Of a DNA stretch of 64,000 bases, positions 1-8,345 are shown in pieces. Both the position numbers and the translations under genes were made by a program. Location of the stretch: positions 62,001-126,000 of the forward strand of contig NZ_CP013611.1 of NCBI RefSeq assembly GCF_001482385.1. Reading direction: 5' to 3'. Within the stretch, counting starts at the first letter, position 1; the number at the start of each line of letters is the position of its first letter. The notes beneath the pieces are model-generated. The model ran no database searches. It saw only the letters and a program-made list of their open reading frames with translations, and was not told where the DNA came from. The stretch is from Pseudoalteromonas rubra. Lineage in GTDB: Bacteria > Pseudomonadota > Gammaproteobacteria > Enterobacterales > Alteromonadaceae.

Positions 1-882
1 CGGCAGATGGCGACTAATATTGTAATGCTGGTCTTTGTGGGTGTCATGTTGGCACTGATGTTTGGCATTTTACCGGTGCTGTGGGCGCAAACCAGTAACC
101 TGGTACAAGAAGCTCCGACTATGATTGAAGAGGGCAAATATTATCTGCTTCATTTACCGGACAACTACCCAAATTTAATATCGACTGAGCAGGTCCAAAA
201 CCTCGTAGGTGCGGTGGAAACTAAGTTATTTGTATTTGGTCAACAGGTGGTCTCTGCTTCCCTGACTTCCATAAAAGATGTTGTGGCATGGCTTATCTAT
301 TTAGTGCTGGTACCTTTGTTGGTGTTTTTCATGTTGAAAGATAAAACCCAGCTCACAGCGGGTTTGTTGCAGTTGGTGCCAAAAGAAAGACGTCTGATCA
401 ATCAGGTGTGGGAAGAAATGGACCACCAGATCATGAACTACATCCGGGGTAAAGTTATTGAGATTGTGATTGTCGGGTTATCCAGTTTTGTTGCCTTCAC
501 AGTGTTAGAACTGCGTTATGCCGCCTTGCTTGGCACCCTGGTGGGTCTCTCGGTGTTGATCCCCTTCATTGGTGCCGCAGTGGTGACTTTGCCTGTGGCG
601 GCCGTGGCGTTATTTCAGTTTGGCGTTGCGCCAGAGTTCTGGACTGTGCTGGTGGTCTATGGCGTGATCCAGGCGTTGGATGGCAACGTGTTGGTGCCGT
701 TGCTGTTTTCTGAAGCGGTTGACCTGAACCCGGTGTACATTATCGTCGCAGTCTTGTTTTTTGGTGGTTTGTGGGGGTTTTGGGGGGTCTTTTTTGCCAT
801 TCCGCTGGCCTCTTTAGTCAAAGCCTTGCTCAATGCCTGGTCAACACAGCAACAGGAATACCTCGCATCTGAGGCTAAATAA
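1..882 (+). CDS. AI-2E/PerM-family permease, 5'-truncated
   Basis: The reading frame is already open at base 1 and continues to a TAA at 880-882, so 293 residues of a family that usually has about 350 are visible; the true start lies outside the window. The protein is very hydrophobic, with helices near the start, around residues 95-115, a run of helices from about 155 to 215, and more near the C-terminus. The hydrophilic segment after the third helix and the conserved C-terminal helical block (about residues 160-280) are typical of the UPF0118/AI-2E transporter group, which includes PerM. Members are inner-membrane proteins proposed to export small molecules or Na+; the substrate cannot be read here. 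The gene lies on the same strand as the cysteine desulfurase fusion, with a gap of about 170 bases. Confidence 0.85.
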   Translation, partial: RQMATNIVMLVFVGVMLALMFGILPVLWAQTSNLVQEAPTMIEEGKYYLLHLPDNYPNLISTEQVQNLVGAVETKLFVFGQQVVSASLTSIKDVVAWLIYLVLVPLLVFFMLKDKTQLTAGLLQLVPKERRLINQVWEEMDHQIMNYIRGKVIEIVIVGLSSFVAFTVLELRYAALLGTLVGLSVLIPFIGAAVVTLPVAAVALFQFGVAPEFWTVLVVYGVIQALDGNVLVPLLFSEAVDLNPVYIIVAVLFFGGLWGFWGVFFAIPLASLVKALLNAWSTQQQEYLASEAK

Positions 883-1011
883 TCTATAACAGGTGGCGCG
901 CCTGCGTCACCTCGTCTTTTAATGTCTCCCCAAATGTTATCTTGTACCATTTTGGAATAACGATCTTCATTTATACAGCAAATGATTATTATGCTTGTTC
1001 GGCCTTTTGTG

Positions 1012-1033
1012 TAGAATGGAATAAGATATTCTA
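1012..1033. repeat. Inverted repeat TAGAAT-N10-ATTCTA upstream of the desulfurase fusion
   Basis: The arms TAGAAT (1012-1017) and ATTCTA (1028-1033) are perfect complements. They lie just before the Shine-Dalgarno sequence of the next gene and overlap the space between a possible -35 (TTGTGT, 1007-1012) and -10 (TATATT, 1032-1037). That is a usual position for a repressor operator. The binding protein is not known and the promoter match is modest. Confidence 0.35.
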
Positions 1034-1055
1034 TATTGTTATAAAGGAGCGCCGT

Positions 1056-3299
1056 GTGATCCAGTCTGAACAAGACCAACTAATCTACCTCGATGCCAAT
1101 GCAACTACGCCGGTATTACCCGAGATTGCCAAAGTCGTGGTGCATACCATGCAAGTGTGTTTCGGTAACCCTTCGAGTGCCCATATAACGGGCGTGCAGG
1201 CCAAGCACTTGATGGAAGAGGCCCGAAATAAAGGTCGAGAGGTGATTGGAGCGACCAGCGGAGAGCTGCTTTTTACCTCTGGTGCAACAGAAGGGATCCA
1301 AACGGCCATCGTCTCAGCTTTGAGTGATTATGTACAACGCGCCGATAAGGCTTACGAAAAACCAGTTCTGATGTACGGCGCAACGGAACATAAGGCAGTG
1401 CCGAATACCTTAAAGCACTGGAATCGGTTATTGGGACTGGATGCACAGATCCTGGAAATACCCGTAGACTCGAAAGGGATACTGGATCTGGACTTTATTG
1501 CAGAGCATGTCGAACAGGCTGTGATGGTCTGCACTATGGCGGCAAATAATGAAACGGGTATTAAGCAAGATTTACTCAGGCTTGAGCAAGTGATCCGTGA
1601 AGGCAACGTCAAAACAGCCTGGATGGTCGACTGTGTTCAGGCTTTGGGTAAGTTGCCGTTGCAACTGTCACAGACCACGATAGATTATGCGCCGTTTTCT
1701 GGTCACAAACTCTACGCACCAAAAGGCATCGGCTTTTTGTATATTCGCAGTGGCAGTCCATACACGCCTTTTATTGCAGGCGGAGGTCAGGAATCGGGGA
1801 TGCGTTCCGGTACGGAGAATATTCCGGGGATTGCCGCGCTCAGTACGCTCTTTGATATGCTGCTGGATAAAGAAAACTCGCCTTTTAATCCGGTAGAGCA
1901 GCTTGAAAAACACCGTAGCATGTTAGCTGAAGCCATTGAAACGACTTTTAAGCAGGTCACTTTTCATCATGATTTTGCGCTGTCTGTACCAACAACGCTT
2001 AACTTCTCGGTGGATCACCTGACTAACAAAGAGGTTATTGATTTGCTGGATGCTGCGGGGATCCGTGTCAGCGGAGGATCTGCCTGTAGTTCAGGCTCAA
2101 GCCGCAGTTTTGTATTGGATGCAATGAATGTCCCGGACTGGCAAAGTGAAAATGCCATTCGGCTGTCGTTTGGCCCGGCCGATAGTGAAGCACAGATCCG
2201 CCAGGCATGTGAGGCATTAAAGCGTCTTCAGCCGATCCTGGAGAACAATTGTCTGGTGGTCTCAGACAGTACGGCACCGGAGCAGGAAGCCTGCGCAGTG
2301 GGTTTAACTCAGCTACGCCATCAGGGAGCCTGTTGCTGGCTATATGTCACACCTGATAAACAGGCTGTTATTGTGGACCCCGTACCTGAGTTAGTTCCTC
2401 GTTTACAACGATTGCTGGATAAGCAGGGCCTGGCTTGTAGGGCATTGTTGAAAACGCATCTGAGTGAGCAAGCAAGCGATGCTGTGAATTTGTTGTCTCA
2501 TAACCTGATTGAAGACAAGGTGTTGGATGACTTTGGCTGGCCTGTTGAAGGCACGATCGGTTTGTTGCAAGACTCCCTGATACAGCTGCCGGGTGCTGAA
2601 AGAGAACCGGAAAATCGCTGCTATCTATTGATGCAGGGCGACGATGTATCTGTCTGTTTTGCGGGAAAGCTGTTACTGCCTCAGGGGCTTGGTGACAGCC
2701 AGGGAGAGACAGCATGTGCCGCTTCGATGGCTGAAACGCTGTTGCGGCTCAATGAAATACTGGATGACAATAGTTTGATCTGTAGTGCACTGGATTATCA
2801 ACAATGCTTTGCGATTAACTGGCATGCACAAGTACAGGCTAGCCCGTTACTGGGCCGCCTGCTTAATGGTGCCTGTTCAACCGATGAGTTTGTTGAGCAA
2901 AAAGTCAGCATAGACAGTGACTCCAGCACATTCAGAGAGCGCTTCCTAGGGGCGCTGATGGACTCGGCTGTGCCTGCGGTGAAAGCACTGAACAGAACTG
3001 CCGCAGAAGAGTGGTTGCAATGTCATGAGGGCATGATCATTGATTGCCGGGAACCGTATGAGTCCGATGTCTCACGCCGAGGGATCACTGAGTTGTTCGG
3101 TAACCTGGCGGTTGGCCGGGTGCTGAATATTCCACTAAGCAGAATGACGGACGTATTGCGAAATGGGGCGCTTGACTCATCGCAGCATTACCTGTTGGTG
3201 TGTCGTACCGGTAATCGTTCGATGCAGGCTGGTAATACACTGGCTATGCTTGGGTTTGATCGGGTCGCGAACCTGGCAGGTGGACTGGCGTTAAATTAG
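1056..3299 (+). CDS. Cysteine desulfurase / degenerate metallo-beta-lactamase / rhodanese fusion protein
   Basis: The chosen start is GTG 1056, six bases after AAGGAG (1044-1049); a longer frame from 942 has no ribosome site. The 747-residue product has three parts. Residues 1-390 are a class-V PLP aminotransferase of the NifS/IscS type: the SGHK motif puts the PLP lysine at Lys218, and the SACSSG loop puts the sulfur-carrying cysteine at Cys344. Residues about 400-610 resemble a persulfide-dioxygenase (ETHE1/Blh) metallo-beta-lactamase fold, but the HxHxDH metal site is reduced to THLSEQ, so it should be catalytically dead. Residues about 640-747 are a rhodanese with a CRTGNR active loop (Cys716). 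The design suggests sulfur is taken from cysteine and passed to a fused carrier, probably in the cytosol. It is not in an isc or suf operon. The individual domain calls are firm; the combined role is inferred. Confidence 0.88.
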   Translation: MIQSEQDQLIYLDANATTPVLPEIAKVVVHTMQVCFGNPSSAHITGVQAKHLMEEARNKGREVIGATSGELLFTSGATEGIQTAIVSALSDYVQRADKAYEKPVLMYGATEHKAVPNTLKHWNRLLGLDAQILEIPVDSKGILDLDFIAEHVEQAVMVCTMAANNETGIKQDLLRLEQVIREGNVKTAWMVDCVQALGKLPLQLSQTTIDYAPFSGHKLYAPKGIGFLYIRSGSPYTPFIAGGGQESGMRSGTENIPGIAALSTLFDMLLDKENSPFNPVEQLEKHRSMLAEAIETTFKQVTFHHDFALSVPTTLNFSVDHLTNKEVIDLLDAAGIRVSGGSACSSGSSRSFVLDAMNVPDWQSENAIRLSFGPADSEAQIRQACEALKRLQPILENNCLVVSDSTAPEQEACAVGLTQLRHQGACCWLYVTPDKQAVIVDPVPELVPRLQRLLDKQGLACRALLKTHLSEQASDAVNLLSHNLIEDKVLDDFGWPVEGTIGLLQDSLIQLPGAEREPENRCYLLMQGDDVSVCFAGKLLLPQGLGDSQGETACAASMAETLLRLNEILDDNSLICSALDYQQCFAINWHAQVQASPLLGRLLNGACSTDEFVEQKVSIDSDSSTFRERFLGALMDSAVPAVKALNRTAAEEWLQCHEGMIIDCREPYESDVSRRGITELFGNLAVGRVLNIPLSRMTDVLRNGALDSSQHYLLVCRTGNRSMQAGNTLAMLGFDRVANLAGGLALN

Positions 3300-3307
3300 C
3301 ACGCTGA

Positions 3308-3328
3308 AGCCCCGGTCATGCCGGGGCT
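3308..3328. terminator. Bidirectional hairpin between convergent genes
   Basis: An 8-bp perfect stem AGCCCCGG/CCGGGGCT with a 5-base loop lies between the stop of the desulfurase fusion (3299) and the stop of the LacI-type gene (3335). T-rich sequence follows on the plus side (GTCTTTATT) but the tract is weak on both sides. Confidence 0.65.
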
Positions 3329-3334
3329 AAGTCT

Positions 3335-4372
3335 TTATTGTGGCGCCGGGCCTGTACTTTCTCGTACTACCATATTAGGCGTAAAAGTCGTGGTGATGTC
3401 TTTGTCCTGATTTCGACTGCCACGGGTTTTAGAGAAAAGCAGCCTTGCAGCATGCTCGGAAATCACATCATTGGCCTGATGTGCCGTGGTAAGTTTTGGC
3501 CAGGTCTGACGCGAGAACGGGGAGTCCTCGAACCCGGAAATAGAAAGCTGCGCCGGGATCTCAATGTTCATTAGACGAGCCGCAAATAACGCACCAGCTG
3601 CCACTTCATCGTTACCGCCTAAGATCGCGGTGATCTTTTTCGGGTTACCATCTTTAAGTAGTGCCTTAGCACCCTTAACACCAGATTCGAACGAATAAGT
3701 GCCCTTGTGTATGAAGTCTTCATTAAAGGCAATCTGATGATCTGACAGCGCTTGCTTATAGCCTGCCAAGCGTTCTGTGGTCGATTTGTGTTCTTCATCA
3801 CCGCAGACAAACGCAATGTGTTTATGTCCCAGCGAAAGCAGGTGCTCTGTAATTTCGTAAGCGGCCGCAAAATCGTCTACATAGATACAGTTTTTCGATT
3901 TTTCTTCTTCGTCTTCATTGTGACCCGATAAGAGTCGTACATAGCTGACGCCGAGCTCATCCAGCATATCAATGATGGGCTGTTGTTCTGATAGCGGGGG
4001 TGTCAGAACGAGGCCCGCAAGTCGAGAGCGCTTAATCATAGTTGCGATTTCAGCTTGCATATCTTTTTGCTGTGCATTGCAAGGGTGGATCACCAGCTCA
4101 TAGCCTTCTTCTTTACAGCGCGAAAGTACCCCGTTTTGCATATCTATGATGTAGTAGGCATTTGGGTTGTCATAAACCAATCCTATGGCAAACGATGACG
4201 TGCCTGCCAGGTTACGTGCGGCAGTATTGGGTTGATAATTGAGCTCTTTTACGGCTTGCATTACCTGGTCATAGGTTTTTTTGCGTACCGATGGTTCCTT
4301 GTTAATCACGCGCGATACGGTTTTCATCGACACGCCTGCATGTTTTGCTACATCGTTGATGGTTACTTTCAT
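3335..4372 (-). CDS. LacI/GalR-family transcriptional regulator
   Basis: The 345-residue protein has the classic LacI layout. Residues 1-25 form a helix-turn-helix (ATINDVAKHAGVS-like, then TVSRVIN), a hinge helix follows near 48-60 (PNTAARNLA), and residues 62-340 form a periplasmic-binding-protein-like effector domain. The gene is divergent from pgi with a 389-base gap holding an ACCGGT-centred palindrome of the kind bound by this family. This suggests control of sugar metabolism, perhaps its own gene and pgi. The exact effector and ortholog group cannot be told from the sequence. Family assignment is very sure; regulation of pgi is inference. Confidence 0.93.
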   Translation of the reverse strand: MKVTINDVAKHAGVSMKTVSRVINKEPSVRKKTYDQVMQAVKELNYQPNTAARNLAGTSSFAIGLVYDNPNAYYIIDMQNGVLSRCKEEGYELVIHPCNAQQKDMQAEIATMIKRSRLAGLVLTPPLSEQQPIIDMLDELGVSYVRLLSGHNEDEEEKSKNCIYVDDFAAAYEITEHLLSLGHKHIAFVCGDEEHKSTTERLAGYKQALSDHQIAFNEDFIHKGTYSFESGVKGAKALLKDGNPKKITAILGGNDEVAAGALFAARLMNIEIPAQLSISGFEDSPFSRQTWPKLTTAHQANDVISEHAARLLFSKTRGSRNQDKDITTTFTPNMVVRESTGPAPQ

Positions 4373-4761
4373 CTTGTTTTTCTTCTGTGAGAGAAGGTGG
4401 TACTATATTGTGTACAAGTGCTTAACCATGCACTTTATAGCGCGATCATTGCGCATTCCTGATGACTAGCACTCAGGTTTTCACTCGGTATAGTCCGTGC
4501 CTTGATTTCATAAAATGATCATTTGTTGTTTCTAGTCTATCCAATTTGCTCTTAAATTAGCAGCAAAAATTCTACCAAATAAATTAATGATACCGGTGTC
4601 AAAAAGTCAAAATTGGGGTATTATGCGCAATGTAAAATTGAGAATTAGCTATTTGACAGCGTTGTCATTTTAACTTATGTTTAACGCAATACACCGTTTA
4701 ACACTTGTGATAAATACAATTTTTATTGTTTTAAAAACGCATCGTCACTAGGGGAATTAAT
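4373..4761. promoter_or_regulatory. Divergent regulatory region between the LacI-type gene and pgi
   Basis: This 389-base AT-rich gap carries no convincing gene. It holds a perfect 12-base palindrome AAATGATCATTT (4513-4524) and an imperfect ACCGGT palindrome (4588-4601). The pgi Shine-Dalgarno AGGGG is at 4750-4754. It must contain the promoters of both divergent genes, though I could not fix their -35/-10 boxes with confidence. Confidence 0.6.
4588..4601. promoter_or_regulatory. Candidate LacI-family operator
   Basis: TGATACCGGTGTCA is a 14-base palindrome with a single mismatched pair (T at position 4 against G at position 11). A central CG inside a roughly 14-20 base palindrome is the established operator style of LacI/GalR proteins. 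It sits 174 bases before pgi and 216 bases before the divergent LacI-type gene, so it could serve either or both. Confidence 0.5.
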
Positions 4762-6402
4762 ATGAGTTGCCGTACACAACTATCGAGTTGGCAGGCTTTA
4801 ACAACAGCATCAGAACAACTGAAGACACAACATTTAAAATCTTTGTTTGAGCAAGATGCAACGAGATTTGACCTGTTTTCTCGTCAGATCCCGGGCTTGT
4901 TGTTTGACTTTTCTAAGCAACTCATCGACAAAGACACATTCGGACAGTTGATTAATCTGGCTGAACAATGTGATTTGGCTCAGTGGCGCGACAAGTTGTT
5001 TGCTGGTGAAAAGATAAATATCACCGAAGACCGAGCGGTGTTGCATGTTGCTTTGCGTAACCGTGGTAATACGCCGATTTATGTTGATGGCGAAAACGTC
5101 ATGGACCAGGTCAATGCAGAGCTTGAAAAGCTTAAAGTATTCAGTCATAAAGTGCGCAGTGGCGACTGGCTGGGCTATACGGGCAAAGCAGTTAAAGATG
5201 TTGTCGCCATTGGTGTAGGGGGGTCTAACCTTGGCCCACAGATGGTGACTGAGGCACTGAGCTCTTATGCAGACGACACCCTCAATGTACATTATGTTTC
5301 TAATGTTGATGGTGTTCAGCTAGCGCATGTATTAGACAAGGTATCTCCAGAAACTACCCTGTTTGTGATTTCGTCAAAAACCTTTACTACCTCAGAAACC
5401 ATGACAAACGCACGCTCGTCTGTCGCCTGGTTCCTCGAGTCTGCTCAAAACGAAGCCGAAATCGCTAAACACTTTGTTGCTGTAAGTACTAATCTTGAGA
5501 AAACGCGTGCCTTTGGTATCGCAGACGAAAATGTATTTACCATGTGGGACTGGGTAGGCGGACGCTTCTCTTTGTGGAGCGCAATTGGCTTACCTATTGC
5601 CCTGTATTTGGGTTATGACAAGTTCGAAGCCATTTTAGAAGGTGCTTACGAGATTGATGAGCACTTTAAAAATGCTTCATTTGAGCAGAATATTCCGTTG
5701 ATCATGGCGCTGCTGAGTGTTTGGAACACCAGTTTCCTGGGTTATCAGTCGCAAGCCATTTTGCCTTACGATCAGGCACTGCATATGCTTCCGGCTTACC
5801 TGCAACAGGGTGAAATGGAAAGTAACGGTAAGCATGTTACCTTTGCGGGTCAAACGGTTCCGTATACCACTGTACCGCTTATTTGGGGCATGACGGGCAT
5901 TAACGGCCAGCACGCATTTTATCAGTGTTTGCACCAGGGGAATGTCATTGTTCCTGCCGATTTTATTGCGTCTGTTAAACCGCAGCGCGATGTGGCCAAA
6001 CATCACGACATTTTGTTGTCTAACTTTTTCGCCCAAACAGAAGCCCTGATGGCTGGGGTAAATGAGCAACAGGTGCGCAGTGATTTAGCTGCGAAAGGCA
6101 AGTCAGAAGCAGAAATTGAGCGTTTGCTGCCACATAAAATTCATGAAGGTAACAGACCAACGACGTCAATGATTTTGGACGAAGTTGATGCCAAAGCGGT
6201 TGGCCGTCTTATCGCCTTGTATGAGCATAAAATCTTTTGTCAGGGTATTATCCTTGAGGTTTGTTCATTTGATCAGTGGGGTGTTGAGCTGGGCAAAGGG
6301 CTGGCAAGCGCCATTGAATCAGAACTTACGCAGGATAACGTTGAACACGCACACGATAGCTCTACAGCCGGGTTAATCGCGTATTACAAACAAAACAGAT
6401 AA
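4762..6402 (+). CDS. pgi: Glucose-6-phosphate isomerase
   Basis: This 546-residue enzyme interconverts glucose 6-phosphate and fructose 6-phosphate in the cytosol; E. coli Pgi has 549 residues. The phosphate-binding SSKTFTT segment is near residues 203-212, the GGRFSLWS signature near 266, a catalytic Glu in MESNGK near 353, His in GQHAFYQ near 384, and the C-terminal KGLA lysine near 512. The start is ATG with AGGGG eight bases upstream. The next genes on this strand are zwf and pgl, so the product feeds the oxidative pentose phosphate / Entner-Doudoroff entry, but the 470-base gap and a hairpin suggest separate transcription. The divergent LacI-type gene is a candidate regulator. Confidence 0.98.
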   Translation: MSCRTQLSSWQALTTASEQLKTQHLKSLFEQDATRFDLFSRQIPGLLFDFSKQLIDKDTFGQLINLAEQCDLAQWRDKLFAGEKINITEDRAVLHVALRNRGNTPIYVDGENVMDQVNAELEKLKVFSHKVRSGDWLGYTGKAVKDVVAIGVGGSNLGPQMVTEALSSYADDTLNVHYVSNVDGVQLAHVLDKVSPETTLFVISSKTFTTSETMTNARSSVAWFLESAQNEAEIAKHFVAVSTNLEKTRAFGIADENVFTMWDWVGGRFSLWSAIGLPIALYLGYDKFEAILEGAYEIDEHFKNASFEQNIPLIMALLSVWNTSFLGYQSQAILPYDQALHMLPAYLQQGEMESNGKHVTFAGQTVPYTTVPLIWGMTGINGQHAFYQCLHQGNVIVPADFIASVKPQRDVAKHHDILLSNFFAQTEALMAGVNEQQVRSDLAAKGKSEAEIERLLPHKIHEGNRPTTSMILDEVDAKAVGRLIALYEHKIFCQGIILEVCSFDQWGVELGKGLASAIESELTQDNVEHAHDSSTAGLIAYYKQNR

Positions 6403-6484
6403 TTGCCGATAAGCAAAGTGCTTGTCGGGTGCCTGGTTGCATCCTGGCACCGATGAAAAGAATACCTTTGAACGGGTAGCGCTG

Positions 6485-6544
6485 GAGTGCTTAGGGCCTG
6501 TATTTTTGTGAGAGGAATTACAGTGCCCCTAAGGCTCATTTTTT
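6485..6544 (+). terminator. Large imperfect hairpin with T tract after pgi
   Basis: Arms CTTAGGG (6490-6496) and CCCTAAG (6527-6533) are extended outward by GAG/CTC and inward by CTGTA (6498-6502) / TACAG (6519-6523), leaving a 16-base loop. A T-rich tail (ATTTTTTC) follows. It fits a long intrinsic terminator for pgi, or for a small RNA ending here. Confidence 0.5.
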
Positions 6545-6650
6545 CAAATTTATTTGCCTTGTCATAACCTGTAAGTGACAGGTGAGTAAACTGGCTATAA
6601 CAGAGCCAACAAGCAGTGGCGGAACAGACTCTTACTGGGGATGTATGGCG

Positions 6651-6665
6651 TAGTCGTAACGACTA
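6651..6665. repeat. Perfect palindrome TAGTCGT-A-ACGACTA upstream of zwf
   Basis: Two perfect 7-base arms surround a single A, 208 bases before the zwf start codon. The odd-centred dyad is a good shape for a dimeric repressor or activator site. No known consensus was recognised. Confidence 0.4.
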
Positions 6666-6872
6666 AGTACATACACAGATCAGACGGGCGAGCCATCACC
6701 ATCCCTTACCGCACTGCGGCACAGCACCATGGTATCATTGTGTGGTGCAAACGAATTCAATTCCAGCAAGAAAGTAGAGTTTGCTAGTCTGAATGCAGAT
6801 TGGAAAACGGTTTTAACTAACGAGCGTGTGATGCACTCAGGTGCGACGCGCCTAACCTTGTGAGACATAATT

Positions 6873-8345
6873 ATGCTTAATCCTTTTGATATCGTAATTT
6901 TTGGTGGGGGCGGCGACTTAGCGTTACGAAAGTTGTTACCTGCAATGTATCGTGCGTATCAAGAAGGTAATTTACCTGAAGGCTCACGCGTACTCCCTAC
7001 CGTCCGGGCACAAGAACAAAGAGAACAATACATTGCCACGGCAGAGCAGGCACTTAAGTCGCACCTTAGCGAAGGTGAGTTTAACGCAAAAGACTGGCAG
7101 GCTTTTGCCCAATTTTTGCTACCTGTCGTGGTGAATGTGACTGAGGCTGATGACAACTGGGACGTACTAAAAGACATTCTGGATGCTGATGGCGAAGAAA
7201 AATCACGCGTCTTTTACTTATCTTTACCGCCTGCTGTGTACGGTACTTGTTGTGAGTTACTATCGCAAAAGAACCTGATCACGGAAAATTCCCGTGTGGT
7301 AGTTGAAAAACCGATTGGCTATTGTGGTAAATCGGCTGAGGAAATTAACGGGAAAATTGCACAATTCTTCGAAGAAAATCAAATTTTCCGTATTGACCAC
7401 TACTTAGGCAAAGAAACCGTGCAGAACCTGATGGCACTGCGTTTTGCGAACGCTTTGTTTGAAAATCTGTGGGATGCCAAATCAATCGACAACATCCAAA
7501 TTAGTATCTCTGAAACGGTGGGCCTTGAGAGTCGTGCTGGCTTTTACGACAAGGCCGGTGCACTGCGCGATATGGTTCAGAATCACTTGTTGCAGTTACT
7601 ATGCCTGGTAGCGATGGAATCCCCGTCAAAACTCAATGCCAATAGTATTCGTGCTGAAAAGCTGAAAGTGCTTGAAGCGTTACGCCCATTGGTTGGTGAG
7701 GACGTGGATGACAATGTTGTTCGTGGCCAATACGTGCCGGGCGACCTGAACGGTAAACTGGTACCCGGTTACCTGGAAGAGCTCGGTGAAGGGTCAAGTA
7801 AGACAGAAACGTTTGTAGCCATTAAAGCGCATATCGATAACTGGCGCTGGGCTGGTGTGCCATTTTACCTGAGAACGGGTAAACGTATGAAAAAGCGCTG
7901 TGCAGAAATCGTGGTTGAATATAAGCCTGTTTCTCATAACGTATACGACCCGAGCGTTGGTCCAATTCAGCCAAACCGCCTTGAAATCCGATTACAACCA
8001 GAAGAAAGTATTCAGCTGACGCTGATGTCTAAACGTCTTGATAACCTTGAAATGCAGTTGCAACCAGTGACGCTGAACATTGAGCTGAGTCAACAGTACA
8101 GCAAAGGTTTCCACTCGGATGCGTACAAGCGCTTGATGCTGGATGCAGCGGCGAATAACCCGGCATTGTTCATCCATCGTGATGAAGTAAGACAAGCCTG
8201 GAAGTGGATCGACCCGATCGTTGCACGCTGGCAGGAAAAAGGCACACCTTCGCTTTACCGCGCGGGGTCATGGGGGCCGGAAGCTGCTGATGAGCTGCTG
8301 GAAGAAAATAATCACGCCTGGTTTAACGTAGGAGAAAAATCATAA
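6873..8345 (+). CDS. zwf: Glucose-6-phosphate 1-dehydrogenase
   Basis: The 490-residue enzyme oxidises glucose 6-phosphate to 6-phosphogluconolactone with NADP+, the first step of the oxidative pentose phosphate and Entner-Doudoroff routes. The N-terminal nucleotide loop reads FGGGGDLALRKL (canonical GxxGDLAxRKL), and the active-site signature RIDHYLGKE is at about residues 173-181, with His and Lys in place. Its TAA overlaps the ATG of pgl by one base (TAATG), so the two are translationally coupled and make consecutive pathway enzymes. Only a weak ribosome site (GTGAG) precedes the ATG. Confidence 0.98.
   Translation: MLNPFDIVIFGGGGDLALRKLLPAMYRAYQEGNLPEGSRVLPTVRAQEQREQYIATAEQALKSHLSEGEFNAKDWQAFAQFLLPVVVNVTEADDNWDVLKDILDADGEEKSRVFYLSLPPAVYGTCCELLSQKNLITENSRVVVEKPIGYCGKSAEEINGKIAQFFEENQIFRIDHYLGKETVQNLMALRFANALFENLWDAKSIDNIQISISETVGLESRAGFYDKAGALRDMVQNHLLQLLCLVAMESPSKLNANSIRAEKLKVLEALRPLVGEDVDDNVVRGQYVPGDLNGKLVPGYLEELGEGSSKTETFVAIKAHIDNWRWAGVPFYLRTGKRMKKRCAEIVVEYKPVSHNVYDPSVGPIQPNRLEIRLQPEESIQLTLMSKRLDNLEMQLQPVTLNIELSQQYSKGFHSDAYKRLMLDAAANNPALFIHRDEVRQAWKWIDPIVARWQEKGTPSLYRAGSWGPEAADELLEENNHAWFNVGEKS

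Larger units (their letters stand above)
6403..6872 (+). other. Structured non-coding gap between pgi and zwf
   Basis: No credible gene is seen in these 470 bases. They contain several hairpins: a 10-bp stem directly after pgi (6406-6428), GGTGCC/GGCACC (6428-6451), the large terminator-like hairpin at 6485-6544, ACCTGT/ACAGGT (6567-6583) and the 15-base palindrome at 6651-6665. A 62-codon minus-strand frame within 6680-6868 has no ribosome site or recognisable content. The density of stems suggests a regulated or processed leader, or a small RNA, before zwf. No HexR-like site was recognised. Confidence 0.45.

Noticed and set aside
657..1079. A 140-codon minus-strand frame opposite the end of the PerM-type gene
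   Set aside because: It is opposite a well-supported coding region, has no ribosome site and no family resemblance, so it is a shadow.
4834..5292. A 152-codon minus-strand frame inside pgi
   Set aside because: It overlaps the unmistakable pgi coding frame, so it is a shadow of it.
6403..6872. A HexR-type operator before zwf
   Set aside because: No sequence close to the TGTARTWWWATTACA consensus was found in the gap.
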